Shown: positions 1 through 7,260 of the stretch, one piece after another | How the letters are laid out: each line of letters begins with the position of its first letter | How positions within the stretch are numbered: the stretch's first letter is position 1 | Notes under the pieces: model-generated | Told to the model about the DNA's origin: nothing | The model's database searches: none | The model's input: only the letters and a program-made list of their open reading frames with translations | From: Campylobacteraceae bacterium | GTDB lineage: Bacteria > Campylobacterota > Campylobacteria > Campylobacterales > Sulfurovaceae | Direction of reading: 5' to 3' | DNA length: 13,096 nt | Assembly (NCBI GenBank): GCA_027056615.1 | Contig: JALUKJ010000115.1 | Coordinates: forward strand, 1 to 13,096 | Translations under genes and position numbers: made by a program

Positions 1-341
1 AATCAGTAGATAGTGTAAACAAGCAAACAAGTAGTATTGAAAATACAAAAAAGAGTCTTGAAAGTTTAGTGAACAGTGCCAAAAAGAGTGGAACTGCTTC
101 AGCAAAAAGACTTGCTAGATCTATTATAAAAGATGTTTCTCAACATAAGATTAAAATTTTAAAGGCAGAAGATAAATTTGTTGAAATAGAAGTTCAACAA
201 GGAGATAGTCTATCCTCTTTAGCTTATAAATATTATGGAAATTCATCTAAATACAACTTAATTTATGAACTGAATAAAGATAAGATTAATGATAAAAAGA
301 TAATTTATCCAGGTACTACACTTATTATACCTAAAATATGA
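1..341 (+). CDS. LysM-domain protein, C-terminal part (5' end outside window)
   Basis: The reading frame is open from base 3 to the TAA-less upstream edge and ends with TGA at 339-341, so this is the C-terminal end of a longer protein. The GTG at 69 lies mid-frame in continuous coding sequence and is not a convincing start. The visible part begins with a polar Ser/Lys/Asn-rich helical stretch (SSIENTKKSLESL..., then KRLARSIIKDVS) and ends in a single LysM module of about 50 residues: VQQGDSLSSLAYKYYG, then LIYELNKDKI, then IYPGTTLIIPKI at the terminus. LysM modules bind N-acetylglucosamine-containing glycans, usually peptidoglycan, and a C-terminal LysM usually tethers a secreted or periplasmic protein to the wall. 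Which domain lies upstream cannot be seen. It is followed after 24 bases by two secreted proteins on the same strand, so an envelope role for the group is a reasonable inference. The LysM call is firm; the rest of the protein is unknown. Confidence 0.8.
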   Translation, partial: SVDSVNKQTSSIENTKKSLESLVNSAKKSGTASAKRLARSIIKDVSQHKIKILKAEDKFVEIEVQQGDSLSSLAYKYYGNSSKYNLIYELNKDKINDKKIIYPGTTLIIPKI

Positions 342-365
342 TACTTAAATTTAAAAGGAGAAAAA

Positions 366-983
366 ATGAAAAGAAATATTATGACAATAGTTGGAATGGG
401 TTTAATAATAACAGGAGTTCAAGCATTGGCTGTTGATATTAAAATTACAAAAGAGTTAACATCAATTACAACAAAAGATAGAGGTAATACTGTTATTATT
501 AAAAGAGTTCAAGAACCAAATAGTAAACGCAATAATGACTTTAATAACATACCAAAAGAGTGTCCACCATATTGTATTCAACCTATGAATATTGGTAAAG
601 TTAAAACAGTAGGAGAACTTGAAGTTTTAAACTTTATTAAAGAGATGGAAGACAACACTAACACTTTACTTATTGATGCACGAAGTAGAACTTGGTATAA
701 AAAAGGGACTATTCCAACTGCTATAAATTTACCTTTTTCAATACTTAAAAAAGACGGAAAATATATTCAAAAAATTTTAGCACTATTGGGTGGTAAAGAA
801 ATAGATAAAAAATGGAATTTTGATAATGCTCAAACACTATTAATTTTTAGTAATGGTGCATGGGATAAAGATGCAACTACAGAGATTAAAAATCTTATGG
901 AGATGGGATATCCAGAAGATAAAATCTTATACTATCGTGGTGGTATGCAGATGTGGAACTCTGTTGGATTAACAATTAAATAA
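366..983 (+). CDS. Secreted rhodanese-fold protein lacking the catalytic cysteine
   Basis: This is a 205-residue protein with a strong ribosome site (AAAGGAG, about 5 bases before the ATG). Residues 1-22 form a signal peptide (MKRNIMTIVGMG..., likely cut near ALA-VD). A spacer with the motif CPPYCIQPM (Cys66, Cys70) follows, then a rhodanese domain from about 82 to 205: LLIDARSRTW (101-110), GTIPTAINLPFS, and the end signature YYRGGMQMW (189-197). Where an active rhodanese has its sulfur-accepting cysteine, this protein reads FSNGAWDKD, so Ser162 replaces Cys. From memory, related secreted proteins read FCNGxWCGQS there, so both loop cysteines seem lost. The only cysteines left are in the CPPYC motif, which could form a disulfide, bind a metal or carry sulfur. 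Sulfurtransferase activity by the usual mechanism is unlikely; a binding or sensing role is inference. It is 12 bases from the next gene, evidently one operon. Confidence 0.85.
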   Translation: MKRNIMTIVGMGLIITGVQALAVDIKITKELTSITTKDRGNTVIIKRVQEPNSKRNNDFNNIPKECPPYCIQPMNIGKVKTVGELEVLNFIKEMEDNTNTLLIDARSRTWYKKGTIPTAINLPFSILKKDGKYIQKILALLGGKEIDKKWNFDNAQTLLIFSNGAWDKDATTEIKNLMEMGYPEDKILYYRGGMQMWNSVGLTIK

Positions 984-995
984 AAGGTTTTTTTA

Positions 996-1880
996 ATGAA
1001 AAAGTTATTAGTCATAGCACTGTTAATTACAATATTAACATCATATATATCAGCTACAGAAACAAACAAACTCAATATGTATGCGTGTGGTGTAGTAAGA
1101 GTCTCTTTTATTCCAGAGTTAAATAAGGAATTTAGTAAAAAAAATAAAGTTAATATCTCTATCAATAAGAAAGGTGGAGATATTTTTGTTATTGAAGGTG
1201 TACAGAAAAAAGAGGCAGATATTGGTGTGGGGTGTAGAGCTCCATTAAAAAATGATAAAGAGAAAAATATATGGTCAACACAAGTTGCTTGGGGTGCTTT
1301 AGCATTTATTGTAAATTCTGAAAATAAAATTAATAATATAACAACAGAAAATATTAAAAAAATTTTAACAGGAGAGATAACTAATTGGAAAAAATTAGGA
1401 GGTGGAGATAAACCTATAAAACTACTTCTAAGAGAGAGTAAAAAATCTGGTGTAGGCTTAACTGTGAGAGAGATTCTTTTTAAAGATAAAGATACAAACC
1501 TATCAAAAAAAGCAGATTTTTTTAAAAGTTCAGGTTTTGTTAGAGACACTGTTATAAAAGAAAAATATGCTTTTGCTATTGATGATGTAGTCAGTTCAAA
1601 AGATATAAAGGGTTTAAAACTTTTAAAAGTAGATGGAGTAGAGCCTAATAAAAAAAATATTTTATCAGAAAAATATAAAGCACGAAGGGCTTTTTATATA
1701 TATCTTGACCATAAACCAGATAATTTAGCAAAAAAATATATTGACTTTGCACTTAGTGATGAGGGACAAGCAATTATTTCTAAAACAGAAACAGCTAATC
1801 TTGAGGAGGCAATAGGAGAGGGTGATGAAGATAATCTAATTTTTCAAAATTTACAGTTTAATATAAAAACTAAAAACTAA
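996..1880 (+). CDS. Secreted PstS-like periplasmic substrate-binding protein
   Basis: This 294-residue protein has a signal peptide (MKKLLVIALLITILTSYISA, cleavage probable after Ala20) and the type II periplasmic-binding fold seen in PstS and related phosphate/oxyanion receptors. Landmarks in order are ADIGVGCRAPL (74-84), WGALAFIVNSEN (99-110), ITTENIKKILTGEITNWKKLGG (115-136), which is the clearest PstS-type signature, KSGVGLTVREILF (150-162), and SDEGQAIISK (254-263) near the C-terminus. Two cysteines, Cys31 and Cys80, sit at the expected ligand-binding loops instead of the Ser/Thr phosphate loops of true PstS, so the ligand is probably not simple phosphate; a disulfide or thiol/metal ligand is possible. 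No permease or ATPase gene lies beside it, so it may act as a receptor or sensor rather than in classical ABC uptake. The ribosome site is AAAGG shortly upstream. It ends the operon, before a hairpin. Confidence 0.82.
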   Translation: MKKLLVIALLITILTSYISATETNKLNMYACGVVRVSFIPELNKEFSKKNKVNISINKKGGDIFVIEGVQKKEADIGVGCRAPLKNDKEKNIWSTQVAWGALAFIVNSENKINNITTENIKKILTGEITNWKKLGGGDKPIKLLLRESKKSGVGLTVREILFKDKDTNLSKKADFFKSSGFVRDTVIKEKYAFAIDDVVSSKDIKGLKLLKVDGVEPNKKNILSEKYKARRAFYIYLDHKPDNLAKKYIDFALSDEGQAIISKTETANLEEAIGEGDEDNLIFQNLQFNIKTKN

Positions 1881-1890
1881 GAGAACAACA

Positions 1891-1910
1891 GAACCCAAGA
1901 GATTGGGTTC
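1891..1910. terminator. Hairpin between convergent genes, probable bidirectional terminator
   Basis: A perfect 8-bp stem (GAACCCAA / TTGGGTTC) encloses a GAGA tetraloop. It lies 10 bases after the stop of the substrate-binding protein gene and 19 bases beyond the prfA stop on the other strand. No long T-run follows on the + strand; on the - strand the hairpin is followed by a moderately T-rich tail (TGTTGTTCTCTT), so it should work better for prfA. The hairpin itself is certain; termination is inferred from position. Confidence 0.6.
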
Positions 1911-1929
1911 AACTTCTAAAGAATTCTAA

Positions 1930-2997
1930 TTATAATCCAGCTTCTTTAATTAACTCTGCTTGTGCATGATGATTAAGAGGGTCAAGCACTAACTTCAAAT
2001 TCCCATCATTCATAATTCTATCTAATGAATAAAGAGTCAAATCAATTCTATGGTCGGTTAAACGATTTTGTGGATAGTTATAAGTTCTAATCTTTTCAGA
2101 ACGAGCCCCAGTTCCTACTTGTAGTTTTCTCTGACTTGACGTTGCATCTAGCTGTTTTTGAAGTTCGTGTTCATAGACTCTAGCTTTTAATACTTTCATT
2201 GCTTTATCACGGTTTTTATGCTGTGACTTCTCATCTTGAATAGCTGCTACAATTCCTGTAGGAATATGTGTTAAACGTACAGCTGAATCAGTGGTGTTAA
2301 CAGACTGACCACCACAACCACTTGAACGATAAACATCCATCTTAATCTCATTTGGTTTAATGTCAATCTCAACATCATCAACTTCAGGAATAACAGCAAC
2401 TGTAATAGCAGAGGTATGTACACGACCTTGTGTTTCTGTATCTGGTACACGTTGAACACGATGAATTCCTGCTTCAAACTTAAGTTGAGAGTAGACACCC
2501 TCACCACTAATTTGAGCAATCATCTCTTTGTACCCACCTGCTGTTCCATCAGAAGAGGAGATAATCTCAACTCTCCAACCAACCTGCTCTGCATAACGCA
2601 GATACATCTTAAAGACATCTGCCACAAATAGTGCAGCTTCATCTCCTCCTGCCCCTGCTCTAAGCTCTAAGATAATATTTTTATCATCATTTGGGTCAGA
2701 AGGAATCATAAGCACTTTAATCTCTTCTTCAAGTTTAGGTAACAGAGGTTCAAGTTCAGAGAGTTCTTCTTTTGCCAAATCACCTAATTCTGCATCGCCT
2801 AGAAGTTCTTTATTCTCTTCAATCGCATCAGCTGTTTGAATATATTGATTTGCTTTTTCAACCAACGTGCTTAATTTAGATTGTTCTCTACCTAAATCGG
2901 TCATCTTTTTAATATCAGAAGCAATATCTGGAGAACTTAATAAGGTATTAATTTCGTTATAACGGTCTATAAATGGTTGGAGTTTTTCTTTAAACAT
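1930..2997 (-). CDS. prfA: Peptide chain release factor 1 (RF1)
   Basis: RF1 reads UAA and UAG stop codons in the ribosomal A site and triggers release of the finished peptide. With the start at 2997 the protein has 355 residues, the usual RF1 length. The codon-recognition tripeptide is PDT (185-187, in [14 protein letters not shown]), where E. coli RF1 has PAT, and the catalytic GGQ is at 229-231 ([15 protein letters not shown]); that glutamine is normally methylated by PrmC. The PxT type rather than SPF excludes RF2. A longer frame reaches a TTG at 3039, but I prefer the ATG at 2997 because the protein then begins [13 protein letters not shown], as in other RF1 proteins, and AGG lies 7 bases upstream. 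It follows rpsT by about 80 bases, probably as one transcript. No prmC is visible here. Confidence 0.97.
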   Translation of the reverse strand: MFKEKLQPFIDRYNEINTLLSSPDIASDIKKMTDLGREQSKLSTLVEKANQYIQTADAIEENKELLGDAELGDLAKEELSELEPLLPKLEEEIKVLMIPSDPNDDKNIILELRAGAGGDEAALFVADVFKMYLRYAEQVGWRVEIISSSDGTAGGYKEMIAQISGEGVYSQLKFEAGIHRVQRVPDTETQGRVHTSAITVAVIPEVDDVEIDIKPNEIKMDVYRSSGCGGQSVNTTDSAVRLTHIPTGIVAAIQDEKSQHKNRDKAMKVLKARVYEHELQKQLDATSSQRKLQVGTGARSEKIRTYNYPQNRLTDHRIDLTLYSLDRIMNDGNLKLVLDPLNHHAQAELIKEAGL

Positions 2998-3077
2998 AAG
3001 AGAACCTAGTTTGTGGATTTTGTAAAGATGTTTGGGCAATCAAAATGATTACCCCAATATAAAAGAAGAGGTGCTAA

Positions 3078-3344
3078 CTATGCAGCGATTTTATTAACCA
3101 TAATGTTAAGTCTACTTACTTTTCTAGCAGCTGTAGATTTCTTAAGGAAACCTTTGCTTACCATTTTATGGATTTGTTTGTTAGCAACTTTAAATGCTTC
3201 TTGTGCTGCTACTTTATCATTTGCCTCTGCTGCAACAGTTACTGCTTTAACAATATTTTTAAATCTTGTTCTGTAGTATCTATTTCTCTCTGTTCTTTTT
3301 GCTGTCTGTCTGATTCTTTTAATCGTTGACTGATGATGTGCCAT
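3078..3344 (-). CDS. rpsT: Small ribosomal subunit protein S20 (bS20)
   Basis: This 88-residue, strongly basic helical protein has the standard S20 N-terminus: [21 protein letters not shown]. The region [16 protein letters not shown] and the tail [17 protein letters not shown] are the conserved stretches that contact 16S rRNA at the bottom of the 30S body, where S20 helps early subunit assembly. Its length matches the family. The ATG at 3344 is preceded by AAGGA with 8 bases of spacing. prfA follows on the same strand; from memory an rpsT-prfA pair is usual in Campylobacterota, linking a ribosomal protein with a termination factor. Confidence 0.97.
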   Translation of the reverse strand: MAHHQSTIKRIRQTAKRTERNRYYRTRFKNIVKAVTVAAEANDKVAAQEAFKVANKQIHKMVSKGFLKKSTAARKVSRLNIMVNKIAA

Positions 3345-3392
3345 GTAATAAGTCCTTTGTGTGGTACGTTTTGATATTAGCTCTTAATAGAG

Positions 3393-3401
3393 TCTATAAT
3401 A
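3393..3401 (-). promoter_or_regulatory. Possible rpsT-prfA promoter (-10 region)
   Basis: On the - strand the sequence reads AAATTATTATAGACTC about 50 bases before the rpsT ATG, offering overlapping -10 boxes TATTAT and TATAGA. No -35 box is apparent. This is the best candidate in the 131-base gap between mntP and rpsT, which otherwise shows no gene or strong hairpin. Confidence 0.3.
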
Positions 3402-3475
3402 ATTTGGCGAATTTTATCTAAAAAACTCTTTGAACTCCTTTATAGCTATTAATAATCAAATATTTTTTGGGCAAA

Positions 3476-4006
3476 TCAAGAAAAGAGAGCCTCAATTCCC
3501 AACAATATGAGAATAGCCCCTCCAAAATACTCAGCATGTCGTTGTAGATAACTACCTAATTTTCGCCCCAAATAGATACCTAAAAACGACAAAACAAAGG
3601 TAACAACCCCAATTACAGAAATAGAGAACCAAATATCAACATCTTTTTGTAAAGAGAATGCAAAACCAACAGCAAGAGCATCAATGCTTGTAGCAATGGC
3701 TAAAAGAAGAAGTGTTTTTGTATCTAGTCCATTTCCATCTTCATTTTCGGCATCTCGAATCATATCAATACCTAGATAGACCAAGATTGCAAAAGTAATG
3801 TATGGAGCATAAGTCTGAATATATTGACTCACATAAGCTCCTACAAAATAACCTATAAGAGGCATAAAGGCTTGAAAGAGTCCAAAAAATAGAGCAATTT
3901 TAATAGCTACTCCTAAAGTCATATCTTTATATTGGCTTCCATTAATAACAGAAACAGCAAATGCGTCCATTGCCAAAGCTATGGCAACAAGAATGAGTGA
4001 AAACAT
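3476..4006 (-). CDS. mntP: MntP-type manganese efflux pump
   Basis: This 176-residue protein is almost entirely membrane-embedded, with about six transmembrane helices in two homologous halves. Each half carries the hallmark of the family formerly called DUF204: AMDAFAVS (12-19, Asp14) and SIDALAVG (107-114, Asp109). E. coli MntP, of similar length, exports Mn2+ and protects against manganese excess, and the paired aspartates are thought to lie in the transport path. The ATG at 4006 overlaps the TAA stop of the upstream permease gene (TAATG), so translation is probably coupled to it. No manganese riboswitch (yybP-ykoY type) can precede mntP, because the upstream sequence is coding. The family is firm; the exact substrate here is inferred. 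Confidence 0.93.
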   Translation of the reverse strand: MFSLILVAIALAMDAFAVSVINGSQYKDMTLGVAIKIALFFGLFQAFMPLIGYFVGAYVSQYIQTYAPYITFAILVYLGIDMIRDAENEDGNGLDTKTLLLLAIATSIDALAVGFAFSLQKDVDIWFSISVIGVVTFVLSFLGIYLGRKLGSYLQRHAEYFGGAILILLGIEALFS

Positions 4007-5322
4007 TATGACTCCTCTAATTTTCTATCTTCAAACTCTCTAAATTTTGCATAACTAAAAGCACCTATGCTCAAAACAATATAAAGAAGTAAAATAAAAA
4101 GTAGCTGTTCAAATTGAGTCTGATACTCATACCAAAGAATTAAACTTGCCCCTCCAATAAGCCCAACTATGGCAATAAATGCAAAAATAGGATGAGAATT
4201 TGTCGCTTTTCGTATCTTAAAATTAGCAATTGCCATAAGCAAAGAGACCAATAAAAAAGTGATACTTCCAAACTCTAAAATAAGCTGTAATCCACCAATA
4301 AAAATAAGCATTGAAGCTGTAAATGCCATGGCTAAGATGGCATTGGTAGGAATAAGTTTTTTACGTTTAGTAAGAACTTTAGGAAGATACTTATCATCTG
4401 CAATTCTTGCCATTTGGCGAGATGAACCAAACATTGTTCCACTAATTGCTGAACTTGTTGCCAATACAGCCCCAAAAATAACTAAATTTTCTCCTAATGT
4501 TCCCATAATCTCTTTGGCTCCACTTGCTAAGGCATACTCTTTATTTTTAATTAAATCTTCTAATGGAATAGCCAAAACAGAACCTAAAGAGATAATAAAA
4601 TAGATAGATGCAACCAATATAACTGAAGTATAGATGGCTCTTGGAATATTTTTTTCAGGATTTTCCATCTCATTAACAGCATTGATAACCAACTGAAACC
4701 CTTCATAGGCAACGAATGTAACAGAAGAAACAGTTAAAATAGCTAAAATAGTAGAGTTTGCAAAATCATGTTGTAAAGTTGTAGCAAACACATGTAGATT
4801 TACTTTTGAAAAATAGATAAGAGCTACTGAGATGATAAATAAAATAAATAATTTTGTATAGACCATAACATCTTCTATCTTACCCATCCCTTTAACGCTC
4901 CAAAGATTTACCAAAGCAAAAAGCCAAATAATCCCAATAGCAACTGCTTTTCTAATCAGCTCATTATCAGCAAATTCAAACCCACTTATGCCATAAGAGG
5001 CAAAAGTATAAGCATAAAGTGCAAGTGTACTAATATAACCAAAAATCGTATACCACCCAATTAAAGAGGCAGCTAAGTGTGAGTCATTATAGGTACGTTT
5101 AAAAAAGGCATAAGTTGCTCCTTCATCTTTATAGTAAACACCTAATTTAACATAGGAGTAAGCTGCAAAAAAGGCTATTAGTCCCCCTAGTGCAATAGCA
5201 AATGGAGCTAAAAAACCAACCATAGAGACAGAGATACCTAAAATAGTAAAAATACCACCCCCTACCATACCACCAACGGCTATCGAAATAAGCTCAAGCA
5301 AACCTAATGACTTTTTTTGCAT
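4006..5322 (-). CDS. APC-family amino-acid permease
   Basis: This 438-residue protein has about 12 hydrophobic helices and belongs to the amino acid-polyamine-organocation superfamily of secondary transporters. The first helix carries the substrate-binding glycine motif AVGGMVGGGIFTILG (15-29); further matching pieces are WSVKGMGKIEDVMVYTKL, VSSVTFVAYEGFQL and AISGTMFGSSRQMARIADD. The C-terminus is a short polar tail (KFREFEDRKLEES). It should import an amino acid or related cation by proton symport or exchange across the inner membrane; the substrate cannot be read from sequence. The ATG at 5322 has AGGA 7 bases upstream and a TATAAT -10 box a little further up. It is divergent from glyA and overlaps mntP by one base, so the two transporters form an operon. 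Confidence 0.9.
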   Translation of the reverse strand: MQKKSLGLLELISIAVGGMVGGGIFTILGISVSMVGFLAPFAIALGGLIAFFAAYSYVKLGVYYKDEGATYAFFKRTYNDSHLAASLIGWYTIFGYISTLALYAYTFASYGISGFEFADNELIRKAVAIGIIWLFALVNLWSVKGMGKIEDVMVYTKLFILFIISVALIYFSKVNLHVFATTLQHDFANSTILAILTVSSVTFVAYEGFQLVINAVNEMENPEKNIPRAIYTSVILVASIYFIISLGSVLAIPLEDLIKNKEYALASGAKEIMGTLGENLVIFGAVLATSSAISGTMFGSSRQMARIADDKYLPKVLTKRKKLIPTNAILAMAFTASMLIFIGGLQLILEFGSITFLLVSLLMAIANFKIRKATNSHPIFAFIAIVGLIGGASLILWYEYQTQFEQLLFILLLYIVLSIGAFSYAKFREFEDRKLEES

Positions 5323-5349
5323 ATATATATCCTAATTTTTTAATATGCA

Positions 5350-5355
5350 ATTATA
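5350..5355 (-). promoter_or_regulatory. -10 box of the permease-mntP operon
   Basis: A perfect TATAAT on the - strand (in TTGGATATAATTGCAT) lies 28 bases before the permease ATG, giving an untranslated leader of about 20 bases. There is no clear -35 box, which is normal for sigma-70 promoters in Campylobacterota. The leader is too short for a riboswitch. Confidence 0.5.
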
Positions 5356-5383
5356 TCCAACCAACTATAAATAAGTAAGAATT

Positions 5384-5392
5384 TGATATAAC
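5384..5392 (+). promoter_or_regulatory. Extended -10 promoter of glyA
   Basis: The sequence TGATATAAC (TG, one base, TATAAC) fits an extended -10 box and lies about 38 bases before the glyA ATG. It is back-to-back with the divergent permease promoter some 30 bases away. No -35 box or operator is evident. Confidence 0.45.
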
Positions 5393-5430
5393 TACGTCAT
5401 TAAAACATTTACCCCAAAAGGACACACTTT

Positions 5431-6681
5431 ATGAGTTATGCCATGGAGACATTTGACCCAGAGATTTTTGATGCGATAAACCAAGAGTTAGAGCGACAAA
5501 CCGACCATTTAGAGATGATTGCTTCGGAGAACTTTACCATTCCTGCTGTAATGGAAGCAATGGGTTCAGTATTTACAAATAAGTATGCAGAGGGTTACCC
5601 ATATAAACGTTACTATGGTGGGTGTGAACATGCCGACACCGTTGAACAACTAGCTATTGATAGAGCGTGTAAACTTTTTAACTGTTCTTATGCAAATGTA
5701 CAACCACATTCAGGAAGCCAAGCCAATGGTGCTGTTTACGCTGCTCTACTAAAACCTTATGATAAAATTTTAGGAATGGATTTAAGCCATGGTGGACACC
5801 TAACTCATGGTTCAAAACCATCTTTTTCAGGTAAAAACTACCAATCATTCACCTATGGTGTTGAACTTGATGGGTACATCAACTACGACAAAGTAATGGA
5901 GATTGCTAAAGCTGTTAAACCAAATATTATTGTTTGTGGTGCTTCTGCTTATGCTCGTGAGATTGACTTTAAAAAGTTTAGAGAGATTGCAGACGCAGTT
6001 GGTGCTATTTTGTTTGCTGACATTGCACATATTGCAGGTTTAGTTTGTGCAGATGAACACCCAAGTCCATTCCCTTATGCAGATGTAGTAACAACCACTA
6101 CTCATAAAACTCTTGCAGGTCCTCGTGGTGGTATGATTATGACTAACGATGAAGATATTGCTAAAAAAATCAACTCTGCTATCTTTCCAGGTATTCAAGG
6201 TGGACCTCTTGTTCATGTTATTGCTGCTAAAGCAGTTGGATTTAAACATAATCTTTCAGATGAGTGGAAAACCTATGCAAAACAGGTAAAAGCAAATACA
6301 AAAGTATTAGCTGATGTTCTAATTAAAAGAGGATATGACCTTGTAAGTAATGGTACAGACAACCACCTTGTATTGGTCTCATTTGTAGGTAAAGAGTTCT
6401 CTGGTAAAGATGCCGATGCGGCATTGGGTTCAGCAGGGATTACTGTTAATAAAAACACTGTTCCAGGAGAGACAAGAAGTCCATTCGTCACCTCAGGTAT
6501 TCGTGTAGGGTCTGCTGCGTTGACAAGTCGTGGTATGAAAGAGGCTGAATTTGAGATTATTGCTAACAAAATTGCTGATGTTCTTGATAATATTGAAGAT
6601 AGTGAGCTTCATGCAAAGATTAAAGAAGAGATGAAAGAACTTGCTTCTAACTTTGTTATTTACGATAAACCTATCTATTAA
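5431..6681 (+). CDS. glyA: Serine hydroxymethyltransferase
   Basis: GlyA is a cytosolic PLP enzyme that interconverts serine plus tetrahydrofolate with glycine plus 5,10-methylene-tetrahydrofolate, the main source of one-carbon units for purine and thymidylate synthesis. The 416 residues are the usual length. Signatures are [11 protein letters not shown] (26-36), [19 protein letters not shown] (51-69), the folate/PLP region [21 protein letters not shown] (195-205), and [16 protein letters not shown] (219-234), in which Lys226 is the Schiff-base lysine. [17 protein letters not shown] near the C-terminus binds the substrate carboxylate. The start is chosen because AAAGGA lies 8 bases before the ATG at 5431; a second ATG four codons later is less well placed. 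It leads the conserved cluster ending in aroE. Confidence 0.98.
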   Translation: MSYAMETFDPEIFDAINQELERQTDHLEMIASENFTIPAVMEAMGSVFTNKYAEGYPYKRYYGGCEHADTVEQLAIDRACKLFNCSYANVQPHSGSQANGAVYAALLKPYDKILGMDLSHGGHLTHGSKPSFSGKNYQSFTYGVELDGYINYDKVMEIAKAVKPNIIVCGASAYAREIDFKKFREIADAVGAILFADIAHIAGLVCADEHPSPFPYADVVTTTTHKTLAGPRGGMIMTNDEDIAKKINSAIFPGIQGGPLVHVIAAKAVGFKHNLSDEWKTYAKQVKANTKVLADVLIKRGYDLVSNGTDNHLVLVSFVGKEFSGKDADAALGSAGITVNKNTVPGETRSPFVTSGIRVGSAALTSRGMKEAEFEIIANKIADVLDNIEDSELHAKIKEEMKELASNFVIYDKPIY

Positions 6682-6693
6682 ATAAGCATCATC

Positions 6694-7197
6694 TTGAAAA
6701 TAGCTATCTTAGATTTAGAGTTTTGTGTTAATCATTTTTATATTCAAAAGAGTTCAATTGTTGAAAAAATTATTTTCAACAATCGTACTTTCTATAGTAA
6801 ATTTGAAGAAGTTAAAACAAATTTAACCTCAATTTTAATGCAACAACATCTAAATAATGAAATTACGTTAGCTGTTCCTCTCATTGAAGAGAGTAACATA
6901 GTAAACTATTTGGTTATTGAATATCATCAGGAGGATTGGAATCAATTCCATTCTCTACTAAAATATCTATTAAAAAGTTTAAACATTGACAACTACTCTT
7001 GCTATTTCAATAGTAAAAAAATGCTATTTCAACTCTTTATTCCAAGAGAAAATATCGCACTAGAAACAGCTTATAATCAAGTTGAGAATATTAAACATCA
7101 TCTTGAAATTAAGTCAAAGAAAAGTTATAAAATCTACCCTAATAGATTTTTACCAAAAAATTATAATATAATTACACTTCCTACAAAGAAATTATAA
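6694..7197 (+). CDS. DUF1882-like protein of unknown function
   Basis: This 167-residue soluble protein has no signal peptide or membrane helix. I recognise the Campylobacterota-specific DUF1882 family (H. pylori HP0184 and C. jejuni Cj0403 type) from the N-terminal pattern IIFNNRTFYSKFEEVKTN followed by LTSILMQQHL, the middle LLKYLLKSLNIDNYSCYFNSKK, and a C-terminal PNRFLPKNYNIITLP. The family has no established function. Codon use matches the neighbours, and the position directly after glyA is conserved from memory. The start is unusual: it lies 12 bases after the glyA stop in the same frame, and between that stop and residue 47 there is no ATG, so TTG at 6694 is the only standard option, without a clear Shine-Dalgarno. 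Translation is probably coupled to glyA. Family call fairly sure; function unknown. Confidence 0.8.
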   Translation: MKIAILDLEFCVNHFYIQKSSIVEKIIFNNRTFYSKFEEVKTNLTSILMQQHLNNEITLAVPLIEESNIVNYLVIEYHQEDWNQFHSLLKYLLKSLNIDNYSCYFNSKKMLFQLFIPRENIALETAYNQVENIKHHLEIKSKKSYKIYPNRFLPKNYNIITLPTKKL

Positions 7198-7224
7198 TTT
7201 TTTTGCACTAAACTCTTTTTTTTG

Positions 7225-7233
7225 TGTTATAAT
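7225..7233 (+). promoter_or_regulatory. Consensus extended -10 promoter of the SPOR-trpE genes
   Basis: TGTTATAAT is a perfect TG-N-TATAAT extended -10 box, preceded by spaced T-rich blocks and no -35 box, the form typical of Campylobacterota sigma-70 promoters. Transcription would start around 7240, which rules out the TTG at 7222 as the start of the next gene and leaves a leader of about 20 bases. It gives the SPOR gene and trpE expression independent of glyA. Confidence 0.65.
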
Positions 7234-7260
7234 TCGTTTAAAAAAATGGAGACAACAACC

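Noticed and set aside
932..1549. 205-codon open frame on the - strand
   Set aside because: It is antisense to two well-supported genes with signal peptides and domains, its translation shows no recognisable domain, and the AT-rich codons of the + strand genes explain the lack of stops.
2998..3039. N-terminal extension of prfA to a TTG
   Set aside because: The 14 extra residues are not seen in RF1 proteins, while the ATG at 2997 has a suitable ribosome site and gives the normal length.
7222..7260. Longer SPOR protein starting at TTG 7222 or ATG 7246
   Set aside because: The TTG lies upstream of the perfect -10 box and so would be outside the transcript from it; ATG 7246 has no Shine-Dalgarno, whereas GGAG is correctly placed for ATG 7261.
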